Part shown: positions 28,917 through 37,035 of the stretch, in pieces
How the letters are laid out: each line of letters starts with the position of its first letter
How positions within the stretch are numbered: the first letter of the stretch is position 1
Assembly (NCBI RefSeq): GCF_016613475.2
Contig: NZ_CP071517.1
Location: 1,364,001-1,428,000, forward strand
From: Lysobacter arenosi
GTDB lineage: Bacteria; Pseudomonadota; Gammaproteobacteria; Xanthomonadales; Xanthomonadaceae
Direction: 5' to 3'
Length of the DNA: 64,000 nt
The notes under the pieces: model-generated
The model's database searches: none
Told to the model about the DNA's origin: nothing
The model's input: only the letters and a program-made list of their open reading frames with translations
Position numbers and translations under genes: made by a program

Positions 28917-30340
28917 ATGACGCTTCCGATCGCCTGCTGCCGGATCAGATCGATCCGGGTGACACGGCTACCGAAACCATGTCCGGCGTCGAAGACGGCG
29001 GCCTGCTCGACCGCCGCTATCGCGGCGTCACGCTCGGTGCAGTCGCACTCGTCGCGCTGTATGCATTCGAGGCCCTGGCCGTCGCAACGGCGATGCCGAC
29101 GGTGGCGCAGGCGCTCGATGGCCTGCCGCTGTACGCACTCGCCTTTGGCGGCACCCTCGCCGCCTCGGTCGTCGGCATGGTCGTCGCCGGGCGCTGGGGC
29201 GACCGGCATGGTCCGGCACGACCGCTGCGCCAGGGCATCGTCTGGTTCTGCCTGGGCCTGGTGATCGCAGGCCTGGCGCCGTCCATGTCGGCGCTGATTC
29301 TCGGCCGCATCGTCCAGGGCTTCGGCGGCGGCCTGATGTCGGTCGCTCTGTACGTCGCCGTCGGTCGCGTGTATCCGCCGCGGCTGCATCAACGCATCTT
29401 CGCCTCGTTCGCCGCGGCGTGGGTGCTGCCGGCGGTGATCGGCCCGGCGATCAGTGGATTGCTGGTCGAGCACCTGGGCTGGCGCTGGGTCTTCCTTTCG
29501 GTGCCGCTGATCGCGATGGTCGCGGCATGGTGCGTGCTGCCGGCCCTGCGTGGGCTGGGCGCGCCGGCAGGCGCGAGCCATGACGCCACGGCCGAGCAGC
29601 CACATCGCATCGCCTGGGCGGTTGGCGCAGCCGCCAGCGCACTGGTGTTGCACTACGCCGGCCAGCAGCACCATGCCGGTACCTTGCCGCTGCTCGTGTT
29701 GGCCGTTGCCGGTGTGATCGCATGCGCCTGGCAACTGCTGCCACGCGGCACGCTACGCGTCGCACGCGGCCTGCCGACCGTGATCGCGATGCGCGGCATC
29801 GCCTCCTCCGCGTTCTTCGGCACCGAAGTATTCGTGCCCTTGCTGCTGTCGCGCGAGCGGGGGCTGTCGCCGACTGCCGCCGGCGCCGTACTCACCGCCG
29901 GCGCGATCGGTTGGTCGGTGGGTTCGTGGTGGCGCAGCCGACCGTCGCAGCCGTTCACGCCACCTCAGCTGTTGCGAATCGGGATGTGCCTGATCCTGGT
30001 CGGCGTCAGTGGCGTGGCGATGTCCATCGCGCCGTCGGTGCCGGTCGCCGTCGGCATCGTCGGCTGGATTGCCGCCGGCTTCGGCATGGGCGCGCTGTTC
30101 CCGACGCTGTCGGTGCTGACGCTGGAACTGTCGCCGCCGACGCAGCAAGGCCTGAACGCATCGGCGCTGCAGCTGTGCGACTCGCTGTTCACCGCCACCG
30201 TGCTGGCCGTGGGTGGCTCGATCTTCGCTGCCCTGCTGGTGCGCGCTCCGTCCTGGGCTTATCTGTCCGGGTTCGCGTTCTCGGCGTTGCTGGCGCTGCT
30301 CGGCGCCGTGCTGGCGCCGCGCATCAACGCTTCTCGGTGA
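28913..30340 (+). CDS. MFS efflux transporter, SoxR target
   Basis: This 475-residue inner-membrane protein has about 14 hydrophobic segments. MFS motifs include GRWGDRHGPARPLRQG (loop 2-3) and LILGRIVQGFGGGLM. The multidrug-exporter style suggests efflux of small hydrophobic or redox-cycling molecules. It begins at GTG 28913, overlapping the oxidoreductase stop by four bases, hence in the SoxR-activated operon. The last 17 bases overlap the end of the opposing HD-domain gene. ATG 28979 is an alternative start with no better ribosome site. Confidence 0.87.
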   Translation: MNDASDRLLPDQIDPGDTATETMSGVEDGGLLDRRYRGVTLGAVALVALYAFEALAVATAMPTVAQALDGLPLYALAFGGTLAASVVGMVVAGRWGDRHGPARPLRQGIVWFCLGLVIAGLAPSMSALILGRIVQGFGGGLMSVALYVAVGRVYPPRLHQRIFASFAAAWVLPAVIGPAISGLLVEHLGWRWVFLSVPLIAMVAAWCVLPALRGLGAPAGASHDATAEQPHRIAWAVGAAASALVLHYAGQQHHAGTLPLLVLAVAGVIACAWQLLPRGTLRVARGLPTVIAMRGIASSAFFGTEVFVPLLLSRERGLSPTAAGAVLTAGAIGWSVGSWWRSRPSQPFTPPQLLRIGMCLILVGVSGVAMSIAPSVPVAVGIVGWIAAGFGMGALFPTLSVLTLELSPPTQQGLNASALQLCDSLFTATVLAVGGSIFAALLVRAPSWAYLSGFAFSALLALLGAVLAPRINASR

Positions 30341-30935
30341 CCGCGCGGCGCAGGTTGCGCCGCGCCTGCGTGTCGTAGCGCTGATGGAAGAAGTCGCTGA
30401 GGTAGATGCGCGGACGCGCCAGCAGCGCCTTCAGGAAGCGTCGCCGGTTGAGCTTGAACAGCCACGCCGGCACATGCCCGCGGTACTCGGCGGCGATGCC
30501 GCGGTCGTAGGCATCGAACAGCGCCGGTTCGGCGCCTAGGATGGCCATGTCGCAATCGAGGAACAACGCCGCTTCGTCGTCGACATCCGCCGGCTGGAGG
30601 GTGCCGTGGCGCGCGGTCAGCTCGATCAGGTCGACCACGCGCTGCGCGTCGATGCCGGCCGTCGGCCACCACCGCGCGACATGGGTCACCGCAAGTTCGG
30701 CCGAGCGGGTCTCGTTGTCGCGTTGCCCGGCTTCATAGATGGCGTCGTGGTACAGCACCGCCAGCCCCACTTCCGCCGGCTGACGCCAGCCCGGGCCCGC
30801 GGCGACCTCGTGGTAGTGCCGCAACACCTCCTGCACGTGCTGGAAGTTGTGATACGCGCGCGGCGGCGAGGCATAGGCGGACTGCAGCGCATCGAGCTGC
30901 TCCTGCGGCAGGTCCAGTGGAAGCGCGACGGTCAT
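30324..30935 (-). CDS. HD-superfamily metal-dependent phosphohydrolase (COG4339-like)
   Basis: This 203-residue cytoplasmic protein has the HD-like order of metal ligands: YHNFQHVQEVL near the N-terminus, LAVLYHDAIY (HD pair), NETRSAELA and LDCDMAILG. It matches the group of predicted HD hydrolases of COG4339. The substrate is not known; nucleotides are plausible. ATG 30935 is favoured over GTG 30941 because GAAGAG is better spaced. The 3' end overlaps the MFS gene on the other strand by 17 bases. Confidence 0.86.
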   Translation of the reverse strand: MTVALPLDLPQEQLDALQSAYASPPRAYHNFQHVQEVLRHYHEVAAGPGWRQPAEVGLAVLYHDAIYEAGQRDNETRSAELAVTHVARWWPTAGIDAQRVVDLIELTARHGTLQPADVDDEAALFLDCDMAILGAEPALFDAYDRGIAAEYRGHVPAWLFKLNRRRFLKALLARPRIYLSDFFHQRYDTQARRNLRRAVTEKR

Positions 30936-30975
30936 CGGCACGGCTCTTCGTTCGCTGAGGCCACGCCATTGTGAC

Positions 30976-31782
30976 TCAGGCGGCGAACAAACCGGCCATT
31001 CGCGCCTGCAGCTGCGGCGACTGCGGCAGCCGGATGCCGAAGGTGCCTTCCAGCGTCCCGCACAATTCGTCGATGTCCGCCAGGGTGCGCCGCTCGCTGG
31101 TGCCGTCGAGGCGATGGAAGCTCAGCTCGCGGTCGCGCAGCGCATGGCGCCCACCGTCGACCGGACGGGCCACGCGCAGGCCGGTGACGAAGTGCGAGGT
31201 GGGGTGGGTCGAGAGGAAGTAGTTGCTCGCCTCGTAATCGACCGGGTGCTGGCGCTGCAGGTCGAAGCGATAGAGCGTTGCCCAGCGATCCGGCAGCCTG
31301 CCCTGCATCCACCAGTCGCCATCGCGCAGCTGCAGGCGGAACGTCTCGTGCGGCGTTGCCTGCTCTTCGCCCTCGCTGAGCGCCAGGCTCGCGGTCGGAG
31401 TGAGGCCGCCGAAGCCGACATCGACCAGGCGCGTGGCCCCATCCAGCTCGACCCGCAACAGCATGTGGCTGCGCGCGGTGATCGCATCCTCCGGCTGGGT
31501 CCACAGCACCCGTGCGGCCAGGCCGCTCACTTCGAATCCGACGGCCTGCAGGACCTGGCCGAGTAGCAGGTTGTGTTCGAAGCAGTAGCCACCGCGCCCC
31601 TCCTCCACCAGCTTGCGCTCCAGCGCCTGCGGTGAAAGTTCGACCTGACGCCCGGCGAAGGGATCGAGGTTCTCGAAGGCGATGGAGGTGGCATGCCGGT
31701 AGGCCAGCGCATCGAGCACGTCCACGCTCGCGTGCAATGGACCGTCGTAACCGACGCGGCGCAGGTAGGCATCGAGGTTCAT
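30976..31782 (-). CDS. nat: Arylamine N-acetyltransferase
   Basis: This 268-residue cytoplasmic enzyme transfers acetyl from acetyl-CoA to arylamines and hydrazines. The cysteine-protease-like triad is intact: C67 in EEGRGGYCFEHN, H106 in ARSHMLL and D121 in LVDVGFGG. IAFENLDPFAGR near residue 34 is also typical. Length is normal for bacterial NATs (about 270-280). It lies 40 bases upstream of the HD hydrolase gene on the same strand. Confidence 0.94.
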   Translation of the reverse strand: MNLDAYLRRVGYDGPLHASVDVLDALAYRHATSIAFENLDPFAGRQVELSPQALERKLVEEGRGGYCFEHNLLLGQVLQAVGFEVSGLAARVLWTQPEDAITARSHMLLRVELDGATRLVDVGFGGLTPTASLALSEGEEQATPHETFRLQLRDGDWWMQGRLPDRWATLYRFDLQRQHPVDYEASNYFLSTHPTSHFVTGLRVARPVDGGRHALRDRELSFHRLDGTSERRTLADIDELCGTLEGTFGIRLPQSPQLQARMAGLFAA

Positions 31783-31893
31783 GCGGCAACTCCAGGCTCG
31801 TTGCCGATGATTCTAGGCGCGGCGGCAACACCCGGTCGCGACGCAGGCGCAACGCACATTCGTGCCAGGCGCTCTCGTGATGGCCACACCACG

Positions 31894-32442
31894 CTACGAG
31901 TGCGACTTCACCCAGTCGACGTAGCGGTCCATCCATTCCTGCAGGAACTTGCGGCTGCCCTCGCCGATCTGGCCGTCATCGCCGAACAGGCCTTCCTTGG
32001 CGTGGATGAACACCTCCGGCTGGCCCATGGTTGGCATGTCGAGGTAGGCCAGCGTGTTGCGCAGGTGCTGCTGCGCCAGCGCGCTGCCGATCGAGCCGAT
32101 CGAGGCACCGATCACGCCGGCCGGCTTACCGGCGAAGGCGCTTTGCCCGTATGGACGCGAGGCGTGGTCGATCGCATTCTTCAGCACGCCGGGCACGGAG
32201 CGGTTGTACTCGGGCGTCACGAACATCACGCCCTTCGCACCCGAAATTTCCTGCTTGAGCCGCTTCACCGGCGCCGCCTGGTGGCTGTCATCGTCCTGGT
32301 TGTACAGCGGCAGGTCATCGATGCGGCACTCGTGGAACTCGAAGTCCGCCGGCCCCAGCTTGAACAGCCCGTGGGCGAGCTGGCGATTGATCGACTCACG
32401 ACGCAGGCTGCCGATCAACACGGCGATGCGGTACTGGCTCAT
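31894..32442 (-). CDS. NADPH-dependent FMN reductase
   Basis: This 182-residue flavodoxin-fold protein begins MSQYRIAVLIGSLRRESINRQLA cut here at the phosphate-binding loop GSLRRESINR. It contains the isoalloxazine-binding stretch FVTPEYNRSVPGVLKNAIDH and GASIGSIGSA. The family reduces FMN, quinones, chromate or azo compounds. The ATG at 32442 has GGAG eight bases upstream. Together with the neighbouring NAT and the nearby SoxR system it gives the region a xenobiotic/redox flavour (inference). Confidence 0.92.
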   Translation of the reverse strand: MSQYRIAVLIGSLRRESINRQLAHGLFKLGPADFEFHECRIDDLPLYNQDDDSHQAAPVKRLKQEISGAKGVMFVTPEYNRSVPGVLKNAIDHASRPYGQSAFAGKPAGVIGASIGSIGSALAQQHLRNTLAYLDMPTMGQPEVFIHAKEGLFGDDGQIGEGSRKFLQEWMDRYVDWVKSHS

Positions 32443-32536
32443 CACGGGCTCCACGGTGGAATTGTCCGTCGCCTACTTTTGGAGCGGCGACGTGACCAGC
32501 CCGTGACGGTGTCGTGTCGGACGTTATTGCTTCCGA

Positions 32537-32878
32537 TCAGGCCTTGCGCAGGAAGATGGTCTTCAGCACCAGTCCCTTGATCTTGTCCGAGTTGCCTTCG
32601 ATGTGCTCGGCGTCGTCTTCCACCAGGCGGATGTTCTTGATCACCGTGCCCTGCTTCAGCGGAATCGACGAACCCTTGACCTTCAGGTCCTTGATCACGA
32701 CCACGGTGTCGCCGTTGGCGAGCGCGTTGCCGTTGCTGTCACGGACCACCGCGCCGGCATCGGCACTCGCTTCGCCGGATGCGGGCCACTCGAAACCGCA
32801 ATCGGCGCAGACGAAGTTGCCGCCGTCGACGTAGGTGTTCTCAAGGGTGCATTGCGGACAGGCGGGAGCGTTGGCCAT
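32537..32878 (-). CDS. yjdM: YjdM (PhnA) zinc-ribbon protein
   Basis: This 113-residue protein has an N-terminal zinc ribbon (CPQC...CADC, about residues 7-29) and the highly conserved C-terminal domain (VVRDSNGNALANGDTVVVIKDL, KGSS, LKQGTVIKNIRLV, KGLVLKTIFLRK). Size and sequence match E. coli YjdM, once named PhnA; it does not hydrolyse phosphonoacetate and its role is unclear. The upstream leader on the minus strand contains TAAAAT followed by GCGGCCCCA, a motif also seen before the M14 gene at 63.3 kb. Confidence 0.95.
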   Translation of the reverse strand: MANAPACPQCTLENTYVDGGNFVCADCGFEWPASGEASADAGAVVRDSNGNALANGDTVVVIKDLKVKGSSIPLKQGTVIKNIRLVEDDAEHIEGNSDKIKGLVLKTIFLRKA

Positions 32879-32965
32879 TGGGGGTGATTCTGAGTGGGGC
32901 CGCACATTTTACGCCACCGCGCCCGACCCCGCGGACGACGCGATCCCGGGACCGTGCAGATCACC

Positions 32966-33331
32966 TCACCCTGCAGCCCGCTCCCGCGCCTCCTGCTCCC
33001 GCTTGCGCATCTCCTCGACATCGCGCTCGAGGAAGTAGTTGAGGAAGGTGCGGATCACCGCCACGGCCGCCAGGCGCCCGATCCCGTCCCAGTCGGGCGT
33101 GATCGACGACTCCAGGATGTCCGCCGCCAGCTGGAAGGTCAGGCCGGCGACCAGCCAGCGCGAGAAGTCCATCCAGATCTGACGACGAGCGTGATTGTCA
33201 TGGTCGTGACGCCAGATCATCCGGACCACGCCGACCAGGGCCTGCAGCGTGCCGACGAGCACGACCAGCAGCGCGATGATGTCGATCATCACCACGACCG
33301 GTTCAGTGATCGCAATCAGCCACTCTTTCAT
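32966..33331 (-). CDS. DUF1622 membrane protein
   Basis: This 121-residue inner-membrane protein has two or three hydrophobic helices. The first is VVVMIDIIALLVVLVGTLQALV; a conserved basic stretch RQIWMDFSRWLVAGLTFQLAADILES follows. These match DUF1622, whose function is unknown. A strong AAGGAGG-type site precedes ATG 33331. It lies 27 bases downstream of the FGE gene and may be the last gene of the sulfatase cluster. Confidence 0.9.
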   Translation of the reverse strand: MKEWLIAITEPVVVMIDIIALLVVLVGTLQALVGVVRMIWRHDHDNHARRQIWMDFSRWLVAGLTFQLAADILESSITPDWDGIGRLAAVAVIRTFLNYFLERDVEEMRKREQEARERAAG

Positions 33332-33358
33332 GGCGCCCTCCTCCTTACGGTGGACCTG

Positions 33359-34348
33359 TCACTCGCGCACGACGCAGCGGAAACCCAGATGGCAGGTCGA
33401 GGTATCGATCGGCTGCGCCATCCGCGCCGCCGGACGATAGCGCCGGCAGTAGTTCGGCGCGCACAGGTGCGAACCGCCCTTCATCACCCGGCGCGGGATC
33501 TTCACCTGCGGCTGGCGCGGATCGAAACTGGCATCGCGCTCACCGCCGCGCGGATTCTCCAGCGTGCAGCACGAATGCTGCTGGATCCGGTTGTGCTCCT
33601 GGTACCAGTCGGTGGTCCACTCCCAGACATTGCCGGCCATGTCATGCAGACCGTAGCCGTTGGCCGGGTACGATCCCACCGGGGCCGTCCACAGGTGACC
33701 GTCCTGCTCGAGGTTTTGCCAGGGGAACTCGCCCTGCCAGGTATTGGCCATGTACTTGCCGTCGGGCGTGAACTCCTCACCCCAGGTGAACTCGGCGGCG
33801 TCGAGGCCGCCGCGCGCGGCGAACTCCCATTCCGCCTCGGTCGGCAGCGACTTGCCCGCCCAGTCGGCATAGGCCTGCGCATCCTCGAAGGCGACATGCA
33901 CGACCGGATGGTCGCCCAGGCCTTCGACCGATGACTCCGGGCCACGCGGATGGCGCCAGTTGGCACCGGCGATATACGCCCACCAGTTGTAGTGATTGCG
34001 CAGGTCCACCGGCCCTTGCGCCGGCATGAACACCACCGACGAAGGCACCAGCAGCGCCGGATCGGCGCCCGGATAGTCGGCCGGATCGGCCGGCCGCTCG
34101 GCCAGCGTCACGTAGCCGGTGGCCTCGACGAAGCGCGCGAACTGCTCGTTGGTGACCGCCGTGCGGTCGATCCGGAATGCCGGAACCGACACCTTGTGCG
34201 CCGGCGCCTCCTCCGGGTAGTGGTGATCCGATCCCATCAGGAAGGTGCCACCGGGAATGTGCACCATCTCGTCGTATGTCTTGCCGTCCAGGCCCATGCC
34301 TTCCTCGTCTGCCGCGAATGCCGGTCCGAGCTTAGCGTGAATGCTCAT
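33359..34348 (-). CDS. Formylglycine-generating enzyme (SUMF1/EgtB-type fold)
   Basis: This 329-residue protein has the FGE-sulfatase fold: EMVHIPGGTFLMGSDHHYPEE, VTNEQFARFVEATGYVT, PVVHVAFEDAQAYADWAGKSLPTEAEWEFAARGG and GNVWEWTTDWY. The two catalytic cysteines of copper-dependent FGE are present as C296 and C301 in GGSHLCAPNYCRRYRPAAR, so the enzyme should be active and aerobic. Its substrate is very probably the sulfatase encoded two genes upstream, whose C79 lies in CTAGR. The start overlaps the HAD gene stop by four bases. Confidence 0.93.
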   Translation of the reverse strand: MSIHAKLGPAFAADEEGMGLDGKTYDEMVHIPGGTFLMGSDHHYPEEAPAHKVSVPAFRIDRTAVTNEQFARFVEATGYVTLAERPADPADYPGADPALLVPSSVVFMPAQGPVDLRNHYNWWAYIAGANWRHPRGPESSVEGLGDHPVVHVAFEDAQAYADWAGKSLPTEAEWEFAARGGLDAAEFTWGEEFTPDGKYMANTWQGEFPWQNLEQDGHLWTAPVGSYPANGYGLHDMAGNVWEWTTDWYQEHNRIQQHSCCTLENPRGGERDASFDPRQPQVKIPRRVMKGGSHLCAPNYCRRYRPAARMAQPIDTSTCHLGFRCVVRE

Positions 34349-35262
34349 TTTGCGAAGACCCGGTTCCAGTCGTTCTTCATGCTGACCAGGCCGATTCCAT
34401 ACTCTTCGGCGTGGTCGAGGCCGTCCCTCAAGGCACTGAGCTTGAAGTCGCGGTCGTAGGCGAACTCGCGCTCGGCGTCATCGTGGTGCAGGTACCACGC
34501 CATGCGCGGACCGTCACCGGCCAGCGTGTAGCGGATCATCGCCAGGTCGCCGTCGGAGTTGCCGAACGCGAACATCGGCCGACGCCCCAGGTGCAGTGCG
34601 ATATTGACCACCTTCTCTTCGCGATCATCGAAACTGCCCAGCTCCGCCAGCTTGCGCAGCACCGGCTGGCCTTCGACGGTCTCGACCTTCATGCGGGTGC
34701 TGGAGCCGATGACCTGCTCGGGCGGAATGCCGTACAACTGCTCGGCGACCACGCGCACGAACTCGACGCCGCCACCGGTGACGATGTAGGTCTTGAACCC
34801 GTTGGCGCGCAGGTAGTCAAGCAATTCGCGCTGCGGCGCGTAGGCACCCTGGGTGAACAGCTGCATCAGCGTCGGGTGTTTTGCCTCTGCCAGCCATTGC
34901 GACGCACTGGCCCGGAACTCGTCGACGGTCATGCCGGCGTGGGTGGCGAATGCCGGCTCGAAGGCTTCCTTCTTCGGCAACGCGGCCAGCGCCTTCAGGT
35001 CGCAGTCAAGCATCGCCTTGAACGCCGGTTTTTCCAGCAGCGTCGGGGCCTGCCTGGCCAGCAGCTTGACCTGCGCCAGGGCGAAGAACACCTGCACCTG
35101 CATCGGGTACTCGCACCACAGCGTGCCGTCGTTGTCGAACACGGCGATGCGGTCGCTGACGGGAACGAAGTCGGGTCCGCCTTCGGTCGTCACACGCTCG
35201 ACGAACGACTTGATCGCGGCTTTGTTGGCCCCTTCGTTCCAGGAGGGCAATGGGTCGGTCAT
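34345..35262 (-). CDS. HAD-superfamily hydrolase in sulfatase cluster
   Basis: This 305-residue protein carries HAD motif I FDNDGTLW (D43, D45), motif II in YIVTGGGVEF and late acidic motif AFGNSDGDLAM. The FDNDGTLWCE version marks a subgroup often found beside sulfatase/FGE genes; the substrate is unknown. No signal peptide is seen from the chosen ATG at 35262. It is translationally coupled to the FGE gene (ATGA) and separated from the sulfatase by 70 bases that hold a near-perfect hairpin. Confidence 0.9.
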   Translation of the reverse strand: MTDPLPSWNEGANKAAIKSFVERVTTEGGPDFVPVSDRIAVFDNDGTLWCEYPMQVQVFFALAQVKLLARQAPTLLEKPAFKAMLDCDLKALAALPKKEAFEPAFATHAGMTVDEFRASASQWLAEAKHPTLMQLFTQGAYAPQRELLDYLRANGFKTYIVTGGGVEFVRVVAEQLYGIPPEQVIGSSTRMKVETVEGQPVLRKLAELGSFDDREEKVVNIALHLGRRPMFAFGNSDGDLAMIRYTLAGDGPRMAWYLHHDDAEREFAYDRDFKLSALRDGLDHAEEYGIGLVSMKNDWNRVFAK

Positions 35263-35288
35263 CTCGGTCCTCGTTGTCGATGCCCTCA

Positions 35289-35314
35289 CCCCTCCCCCGT
35301 GGACGGGAGAGGGG
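35289..35314. repeat. Intercistronic GC-rich hairpin, REP-like
   Basis: CCCCTCCCCCGT (35289-35300) pairs with ACGGGAGAGGGG (35303-35314) with one mismatch and a two-base loop. It lies between the sulfatase and HAD genes. Similar CCCTC...GAGGG palindromes are commonly dispersed in xanthomonad-like genomes (general knowledge, not checked here). It could lower downstream expression or stabilise the sulfatase mRNA. Confidence 0.6.
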
Positions 35315-35332
35315 TTCGATACGCGTTGCGTG

Positions 35333-36937
35333 TCAGCTTGCGCCGGACGGGACTTCGGCCATCTTCGACAGGGCGTCATCGATGGTGAAGCTGCCCGGCT
35401 TCTGCGCCGGCGGGAAATCCTTGAACGTGGCGGCAAACTGCGCCGCTGCCGCCTGCGCCGCGTACAGGAAGTACATGTTGTTCAGGCACCAGTCGTAGTA
35501 CGTGTTCGACGTGGTGTCCGCCCGCTCGAACGGGTCCATTCTCAGGTTGAAGAGCTTTGGCAATCGCAACTTGGTGAACGGCTCGGCCCATATCTGCAGC
35601 GTGCCCTTGCAGCGCTGCTCGATGAAGACCAGTTTCCAGTGGTCGTAGCGCACTGCCAGCACGTCGCCGTCGTCGCTGAAGTAGAAGAAGAACTTTCGTG
35701 GCCCTTCCTTGGCCTTGCCGGTCAGGTACGGCAGGAAGCTGTAACCGTCGATGTGGTTCTTGAACTTCTTGCCGTTGACGGTCGCGCCCTTCTTCAGGCG
35801 GTCGGCAGCGCTCGTGTCGCCCGCCGCTTCCAGGAACGTCGGCAGCCAGTCGTGGTGCTGGACGATCTCGTTGGACACCGAACCGGCCTTGATGTGGCCC
35901 GGCCAGCGCACCAGCAGCGGCACGCGGAAGGCGCCCTCCCAGTTGGTGTTCTTCTCGCTGCGGAACGGCGTCATGCCGCCATCCGGCCAGGTGTTCATGT
36001 GCGGGCCGTTGTCGGACGAATACATCACGATGGTGTCGTCGGCGATGCCGAGCTCGTCGAGCAGGTCGAGCATCTGGCCGACATTGCGGTCGTGGTCGAT
36101 CATCGTGTCGTGGTACGGCGACTGCCAGCGACCGGCCTGCCCCAGGCTTTCCTTCTTGGTGTGGGTGAACAGGTGCATGTGGGTGGTGTTGAGCCACACG
36201 AAGAACGGCTTGTCGGCCTTGTGCTGGCGCTTGATGAAGTCGCTGGCGGCCTCGACGAACTCGTCGTCGCAGGTTTCCATGCGCTTCTTGGTCAACGGGC
36301 CGGTGTCCTTGATCTTCTGCTTGCCGACCTTGCCCCAGCGCTCCTGCACCGTGGTGTCGTCCTTGTCGGTGGCCCAGCAATGCAGCACGCCGCGCGGGCC
36401 GAAGTGCTCGCGGAAGCGCGGGTCCTTCGGATAGTTGGCCATCTCGGGCTCTTCCTCGGCATTGAGGTGGTAGAGGTTGCCGAAGAACTCGTCGAAGCCG
36501 TGCACCGTGGGCAGGAACTTGTTGAGGTCGCCCAGGTGGTTTTTGCCGAACTGGCCGGTCGCGTAACCGCGGTCCTTGAGCAGGTCGGCGGTGGTCACCG
36601 TCTCCGGCTGCAGGCCCTGCGGTGCGGCCGGGATGCCGACCTTGGACAGGCCGGTGCGGTACACGCTCTGGCCGGTAATGAACGACGAGCGGCCTGCCGT
36701 GCAGGACTGCTCGCCGTAGGAATCGGTGAACAACATGCCTTCGCTGGCGATGCGGTCGATGTTGGGCGTCTGGTAGCCCATCAGGCCGCGGCTGTAGCAG
36801 CTCAGGTTGGCAATGCCGATGTCGTCGCCCCAGATCACGAGGATGTTCGGCGGCTTCTTGCCGCTGGCCGGCGCCTTGGCAGGCTTCGCTGCCGGTTTTG
36901 CCGCAGCCTTGCTCGCGGCCTTCTTTGCTGTTGCCAT
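35333..36937 (-). CDS. Type I sulfatase (arylsulfatase)
   Basis: This 534-residue member of the alkaline phosphatase/sulfatase superfamily has metal ligands in NILVIWGDDIG (D38/D39), the formylglycine motif CTAGR (C79) in SYGEQSCTAGRSSF, the ligand pair in YSSDNGPHMN, and WEGAFRVPLLVRWPG. C79 must be oxidised by an FGE, supplied by the gene at 33.4 kb. The N-terminus is odd: residues 1-29 are lysine/alanine/proline-rich (AKKAASKAAAKPAAKPAKAP), like histone-H1-type tails, with no signal peptide, so the enzyme looks cytoplasmic or nucleoid/membrane-associated. The sulfate ester substrate is unknown. GGAGGAG precedes the ATG. Confidence 0.93.
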   Translation of the reverse strand: MATAKKAASKAAAKPAAKPAKAPASGKKPPNILVIWGDDIGIANLSCYSRGLMGYQTPNIDRIASEGMLFTDSYGEQSCTAGRSSFITGQSVYRTGLSKVGIPAAPQGLQPETVTTADLLKDRGYATGQFGKNHLGDLNKFLPTVHGFDEFFGNLYHLNAEEEPEMANYPKDPRFREHFGPRGVLHCWATDKDDTTVQERWGKVGKQKIKDTGPLTKKRMETCDDEFVEAASDFIKRQHKADKPFFVWLNTTHMHLFTHTKKESLGQAGRWQSPYHDTMIDHDRNVGQMLDLLDELGIADDTIVMYSSDNGPHMNTWPDGGMTPFRSEKNTNWEGAFRVPLLVRWPGHIKAGSVSNEIVQHHDWLPTFLEAAGDTSAADRLKKGATVNGKKFKNHIDGYSFLPYLTGKAKEGPRKFFFYFSDDGDVLAVRYDHWKLVFIEQRCKGTLQIWAEPFTKLRLPKLFNLRMDPFERADTTSNTYYDWCLNNMYFLYAAQAAAAQFAATFKDFPPAQKPGSFTIDDALSKMAEVPSGAS

Positions 36938-37035
36938 TGCTACTCCTCCGGTAACCAGTGGGGACTTCGCGTCACAGCACCGCCGTCACCTGCAGGCGAC
37001 GTGCTGGGATCCTTGATCGCCGGGCCCGCGCTTGC

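Noticed and set aside
30936..30941. GTG start for the HD hydrolase
   Set aside because: The ATG six bases downstream is better spaced from GAAGAG.
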